Program-made: the position numbers and the translations under genes | Notes under the pieces: model-generated | The model's database searches: none | What the model saw: only the letters and a program-made list of their open reading frames with translations | What the model was told of the DNA's origin: nothing | Assembly (NCBI GenBank): GCA_963798805.1 | Contig: CAWCVC010000010.1 | Coordinates: 1,488,001-1,552,000 of the forward strand | From: CAVZCK01 sp963798805 | GTDB taxonomy: Bacteria > Pseudomonadota > Alphaproteobacteria > Rhizobiales > Rhodomicrobiaceae | Direction: 5' to 3' | DNA: 64,000 nt | Part shown: piece by piece, positions 60,224 through 64,000 of the stretch | How positions within the stretch are numbered: the first letter of the stretch is position 1 | How the letters are laid out: every line of letters starts with the position of its first letter

Positions 60224-61258
60224 TCAGGATAGATAGCCCGCCTGCCTGAACCATCCGATAGCATCAGAAACGCTATGCTTCCAGGGGCGGGGCCGATAGT
60301 CGAGTTCCGTTGCAGCGCGCGCATGAGTGAAATACATGCGATGCGCCGCCATTCGCAGGCTCTCGCGAGTCAGCAGCGGCGCCTGTCCCGTTTTCCGCGC
60401 CATGACTTCGGAAACCACCGCGAATGGCGTCAGCATGCCCCTCGGTAGTCGCACATGCGCAGCATATCTGCCCATTTGTGTCGAGATCTCGGCAAGCAGC
60501 GCTTTAAGCGGCACATTCTCTCCACCGAGTATATAGCGCTCGCCGATCCGGCCCTGGCGCAGCGCGGCGACATGCCCCAGGGCTATATCATCGACGTGGG
60601 CGAGGTTCAGACCGGTATCGACGAAGGCGGGAATTCTGCCTCTTGCGGCTGCAACCACCATTTGGCCGGTGGGAGTGGGCTTGATGTCGCGTGGTCCCAT
60701 CGGGGTCGACGGATTGACGATCACCGCGGGAAGCGCTCTGTCGCGCACCATGGCGAGCACGAGCCGTTCCGCTTCGATCTTACTGCGCTTGTAGCAGCCA
60801 ATGGCTGTCTTGGGGTCTGCCAGCCGGCTTTCGTCGGCCGGCCGGCCGCCCTGGTCAAGCGCGATTGTCGCAACGGTGCTGGTATGGACGATCCGTTCGG
60901 TTCCAAAATGGAGCGCTTCTTCCATGATGATGCGCGTACCGTCGACATTGACGGACGCCATCTCTTCTGGATTGGGGACCCAGAGGCGGTAATCGGCAGC
61001 GGTGTGGACGAGATAGCGGCAGTCCTCCAGCGCCCGGGCAACCTTCGCCCGGTCTCGGAGATCACCCTCGACGATTTCGACATCCAGCCCATCGAGATGG
61101 TGCCGCGGACTCGTGGCGCGTGCAAGAACCCGCACATTATATCCGGAGTTGAGCAGCGCACGGACGACGGCCGAACCCACGAAGCCGGTGCCGCCGGTTA
61201 CCAGAACGCGGCCGCAGCATGTCTGACTACGGGAGGGCTCCCGAGTCGGCTGGCTCAT
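60224..61258 (-). CDS. hpnA: Hopanoid-associated sugar epimerase/dehydratase (NAD-dependent)
   Basis: A 344-residue extended SDR. The dinucleotide motif is RVLVTGGTGFVGSAVVRALL and the active site tyrosine-lysine is in CYKRSKIEAERL. HpnA-type segments are HTAADYRLWVPNP and NPSTPMGPRDIKPTPTG. Its exact reaction is not settled; it may act on a sugar or the hopanoid side-chain nucleotide. The ATG at 61258 overlaps the dxs stop as ATGA. It is followed by hpnC after 53 bases. Confidence 0.93.
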   Translation of the reverse strand: MSQPTREPSRSQTCCGRVLVTGGTGFVGSAVVRALLNSGYNVRVLARATSPRHHLDGLDVEIVEGDLRDRAKVARALEDCRYLVHTAADYRLWVPNPEEMASVNVDGTRIIMEEALHFGTERIVHTSTVATIALDQGGRPADESRLADPKTAIGCYKRSKIEAERLVLAMVRDRALPAVIVNPSTPMGPRDIKPTPTGQMVVAAARGRIPAFVDTGLNLAHVDDIALGHVAALRQGRIGERYILGGENVPLKALLAEISTQMGRYAAHVRLPRGMLTPFAVVSEVMARKTGQAPLLTRESLRMAAHRMYFTHARAATELDYRPRPWKHSVSDAIGWFRQAGYLS

Positions 61259-63201
61259 GATGCCGCCCCCCTCAGCGCACCGGCATAATATCTGAGCTGC
61301 TGACGCAGAACGGCGCGCCAACGGTCCGGCCGGCGCAGTTCGAGAATCTTGGCAACCAGAGCTTCGGCGTCGAGTCCTGCCTGGGCGTACATGCGGTCCG
61401 GCTTATCGTGTGCGATGAAGCAGTCCGGCAATATCAGCGAACGGACCTTCAGGCCGTCATCGAGAACGCCCTTCTCTTCCAGCAGCCAGAGAACCTGGCT
61501 GCCAAAGCCACCGATCGATCCTTCCTCGATGGTCACCAGCATTTCATGCTCACCGGCAAGAGTGAGGACGAGATCCTCGTCGAGCGGCTTGGCGAAACGG
61601 GCGTCGGCAACGGTCGTCGCAAAGCCCAGCGCGCCGAGGCGATCGGCGGCCATGACGGCCTCCCGCAGCCGAGTGCCGAGAGACAGGATGGCGATGCGCT
61701 CGCCTTCCACGACGATACGCCCCTTGCCTATGGGAAGGGGCGTCGCTTTTTCGGGAAGATCGACGCCGACGCCCTCGCCCCGCGGATAGCGGAATGCGAT
61801 CGGGCCCTCGTCATATGCGGCCGCCGTCGCGACCATATGCGTCAACTCGGCTTCGTCGGCGGCCGCCATCAGCACCATGTTCGGCACGCAGCCGAGATAG
61901 GTCACGTCGAAAGAGCCGGCGTGAGTGGGGCCATCGGCGCCTACCAGCCCGGCGCGGTCGATCGCGAACCGGACCGGCAGATTCTGCAGGGCGACATCGT
62001 GGATCACCTGGTCATAGGCGCGCTGCAGGAACGTCGAGTAGATTGCGCAAAAAGGACGGGCACCCGCCGCGGCGAGCCCGGCTGCGAATGTGACGGCATG
62101 CTGCTCGGCAATGCCGACGTCGAAGAAACGGTCGGAGAAACGCTTGGCGAACCGGTCGAGGCCGGTGCCTGCAGGCATCGCTGCCGTGACGCCGACAATC
62201 CGCGGATCGCGCTCGGCCTGACGAATGAGGCTGTCGGCGAAAACGCGCGTATAGCTCGGTGCCGCTTTCCGCGATGCCGACGATGGCTGCGCACCGGTCG
62301 CCACAATGAACGGCTTGACGCCATGCCCTTTGTCCTCCGCCTGCTCGGCCGGCGCGTAGCCCTTGCCCTTCTCTGTCACGATGTGGAGAAGCGTCGGAGC
62401 TGTCATACCGTCCCGGAGTTGCTCCAGGACCGGGATCAATTGGTCCATGTCGTGCCCATCGATCGGGCCGGTGTAGTCGAAGCCCAGATCCTCGAACCAG
62501 CGCCCCGGCCTGTCGGCTTCAACCCGACCGTCCGGTGCTCCGTTGTCGCCGCGTCGCTTCAGCTCTGGCCGCACCTCGCGCCGGCCGCTTGCCGCCACGG
62601 TCTCGGCGAGATAACGAGCCACGCCGCCCGTCGGTCGGGAGATCGACATATCGTTATCATTGAGGATGACGAGCACGGGCAGGCCGAGGCCGCAAAGATT
62701 GTTGAGGCCCTCATAAGCCAGCCCGGCGGACAGAGCCCCGTCGCCGATCACGCAGACGATCTTGCGCTGGTCTCCCGAGAGGCTGTGTGCAACCGCCATG
62801 CCCACGCCCGCCGAGATCGAAGTGGAGGCATGCGCGGCGCCGAATGGGTCGAACACACTCTCATCACGCTTGGTGAAGCCGGAAAGGCCACCGCCTTGCC
62901 TGAGCGTGCGGATGCGGTCACGCCGGCCAGTCAGGATCTTATGCGGGTAACATTGGTGGCCGACATCCCAGATCAGGATGTCTCGCGGCGTCTCGAATAC
63001 ATAATGCAGCGCAACCGTCAGCTCGACGACGCCGAGCCCGGCTCCAAGATGGCCGCCGGTCACACCGACGGCGGAGATCACCTCGTCTCTGACCTCGTCG
63101 GCGACGCGTCGAAGCGCAGATTGCGGAAGCCTCCGCAGGTCCTCTGGCGTTGAAATCGTGCTCAGAAGGCTGGCTGTAGAGGCTGATTCTGGTGGCCTCA
63201 T
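61255..63201 (-). CDS. dxs: 1-Deoxy-D-xylulose-5-phosphate synthase
   Basis: A 648-residue thiamine-diphosphate enzyme, first step of the MEP isoprenoid pathway (pyruvate plus glyceraldehyde 3-phosphate). Motifs: GVTGGHLGAGLGVVELTVAL, GHQCYPHKILTGR, IGDGALSAGLAYEGLNN with the metal ligands, and FFDVGIAEQHAVTFAAGLA with the catalytic glutamate. A charged stretch around residues 205-230 (GRREVRPELKRRGDNG) is a normal variable loop. It supplies precursors to the hopanoid genes downstream in the same operon. A 6-bp hairpin (CGGCAG/CTGCCG, 63221-63237) lies 20 bases before the ATG; its meaning is unknown. Confidence 0.95.
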   Translation of the reverse strand: MRPPESASTASLLSTISTPEDLRRLPQSALRRVADEVRDEVISAVGVTGGHLGAGLGVVELTVALHYVFETPRDILIWDVGHQCYPHKILTGRRDRIRTLRQGGGLSGFTKRDESVFDPFGAAHASTSISAGVGMAVAHSLSGDQRKIVCVIGDGALSAGLAYEGLNNLCGLGLPVLVILNDNDMSISRPTGGVARYLAETVAASGRREVRPELKRRGDNGAPDGRVEADRPGRWFEDLGFDYTGPIDGHDMDQLIPVLEQLRDGMTAPTLLHIVTEKGKGYAPAEQAEDKGHGVKPFIVATGAQPSSASRKAAPSYTRVFADSLIRQAERDPRIVGVTAAMPAGTGLDRFAKRFSDRFFDVGIAEQHAVTFAAGLAAAGARPFCAIYSTFLQRAYDQVIHDVALQNLPVRFAIDRAGLVGADGPTHAGSFDVTYLGCVPNMVLMAAADEAELTHMVATAAAYDEGPIAFRYPRGEGVGVDLPEKATPLPIGKGRIVVEGERIAILSLGTRLREAVMAADRLGALGFATTVADARFAKPLDEDLVLTLAGEHEMLVTIEEGSIGGFGSQVLWLLEEKGVLDDGLKVRSLILPDCFIAHDKPDRMYAQAGLDAEALVAKILELRRPDRWRAVLRQQLRYYAGALRGAAS

Positions 63202-63378
63202 GATTTTAATGCCTGAGTTTCGGCAGGCAGTCTGCCGGATCGGAAAGTTGAACGTCGAATGCGGGTATCGTGGTTAGGTCCGGTTACCTTGGCTCCCTCA
63301 GAGCGGAACTCGTCCCAAAGAAATGCGCGAACTGGGTTTTTTGTTCCGTCGGAGCGGACGAAACGCGTTGATTCCGGG

Positions 63379-64000
63379 CTATTCTTGATTGCGTCCGGTG
63401 CTGGGCGCGGGCTCGGCTTCCTCCGGCACAATGCGCACGTCCTCGCCGAGCTGCTCGCGCACATAGAGGAGACGGATCGCAACGTCGAAGGCAACAGCCA
63501 GCGGATAGCCGAAGAGAACGCCCAGCCAGCCGAATAGCGTACCGAATGCGACAACGGAAAACGTCCCGACGGCAGGGGGAACGGAGACCATTTCCCGTAT
63601 GAGAAGCGGAATGATGAGGTGATTTTCGCTCTGCTGCACGACGGCGACGACGAGGAGCGCCCACGCAACCATCCAGGGGCCCTGCGCGAAGGCGATCAGC
63701 AGCGCGGGAATGGCCCCGAGCACCGGTCCGATAAGAGGCACGAATTCCGTCACCCCGGCGATGAGGCCGAGCGCCACCGGCGACGGCAGGCCGATGAGCC
63801 ACATGCCGATGCCCATCATGACGCCGATAATGACCATGGCGGCGAGCTGAGCCAGGAACCAGGCCCGCAGCGCGATGCCGATATCGACCAGCGTCTCGGC
63901 GATATTCGGCTGCCAGCGGGGCGGGAACAGCTTGACGAATCCCTCGCGATAGGGCGTCGGACTCGCCGCGATATAGATGCCGGCCACGATCATGAAAAGA
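63379..64000 (-). CDS. AI-2E/PerM-family transporter, C-terminal part (5' end outside window)
   Basis: About 207 residues are visible and the frame stays open to the window edge. The visible part has the family core: RAWFLAQLAAMVIIGVMMG, GLIAGVTEFVPLIGPVLGAI and ENHLIIPLLI, with membrane helices between. The soluble tail VREQLGEDVRIVPEEAEP is also typical. Relatives export autoinducer-2 or act as sodium/proton antiporters; the substrate here is unknown. It lies 177 bases upstream of dxs on the same strand and may be co-transcribed. Confidence 0.88.
   Translation of the reverse strand, partial: LFMIVAGIYIAASPTPYREGFVKLFPPRWQPNIAETLVDIGIALRAWFLAQLAAMVIIGVMMGIGMWLIGLPSPVALGLIAGVTEFVPLIGPVLGAIPALLIAFAQGPWMVAWALLVVAVVQQSENHLIIPLLIREMVSVPPAVGTFSVVAFGTLFGWLGVLFGYPLAVAFDVAIRLLYVREQLGEDVRIVPEEAEPAPSTGRNQE

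Noticed and set aside
61408..63153. A 581-codon plus-strand frame opposite dxs
   Set aside because: Shadow of dxs, without any recognisable motif.

Overview
The window is high-GC DNA with tightly packed operons. Genes often overlap as ATGA or TGATG, and Shine-Dalgarno sequences of the AGGAGG/GGGAGG type are common. The gene content (hopanoid operon with dxs and hpnA, a soluble NAD-dependent formate dehydrogenase of the fdsGBA type, tripartite tricarboxylate transporters, pim-like dicarboxylate degradation, PepSY plus two-component genes) points to an alphaproteobacterium, most likely Hyphomicrobiales (Rhizobiales). No rRNA, tRNA, CRISPR array or prophage was seen. The only clear insertion sequence is one IS1380-type element.

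Layout. 1-2340: end of a PepSY-like gene, an OmpR-type response regulator and its histidine kinase, which is broken by a frameshift. 2725-3231: an orphan membrane protein. 3279-6553 (minus): intradiol dioxygenase, MetE-C-like methyltransferase and a branched-chain-type periplasmic binding protein. 6628-6797: a pair of CTAG-bounded hairpins. 6903-9701: a YCII, VOC, DUF899, DUF1428, GST suite. 9749-12661 (minus): TerC and a SucCD-like CoA ligase. 13191-22852: tripartite transporter, GntR regulator, oxalyl-CoA decarboxylase (oxc), formyl-CoA transferase (frc) and an ADP-forming acyl-CoA synthetase. 23180-25493: a small orphan gene, four more CTAG hairpins and the IS. 25685-31246: LysR regulator and fdsGBA. 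Together oxc, frc and fds describe oxalate to formate to CO2 with NADH recovery.

31491-37974 (minus): an operon of lysine 2,3-aminomutase, two D-Ala-D-Ala-ligase-like ATP-grasp enzymes, a single protein fusing acetyltransferase, histone-deacetylase-like amidohydrolase and acetyltransferase, a SET-domain protein and a YjbR protein. I regard this as the best candidate for an undescribed system: possibly a beta-lysine-containing small peptide made with an acetyl protecting group.

38385-55126: SDR, TetR, IclR, outer-membrane channel, heteromeric acyl-CoA dehydrogenase, a complete Liv-type ABC transporter, a hydratase/dehydrogenase fusion, an acyl-CoA ligase and an SDR. This resembles a rearranged pim (dicarboxylate or cyclic acid) degradation locus. 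Three matching 19-bp inverted repeats suggest one IclR regulon. 55137-63201 (minus): dxs, hpnA, hpnC (frameshifted), hpnD, hpnE and shc for hopanoid synthesis. The window ends inside an AI-2E/PerM-type membrane protein gene.

The second notable signal is the CTAG-hairpin family. Three doublets of 169-171 bp share the same asymmetric stem-bulge-stem design, show compensatory stem changes between copies, and the IS has inserted exactly at the terminal CTAG of one hairpin.
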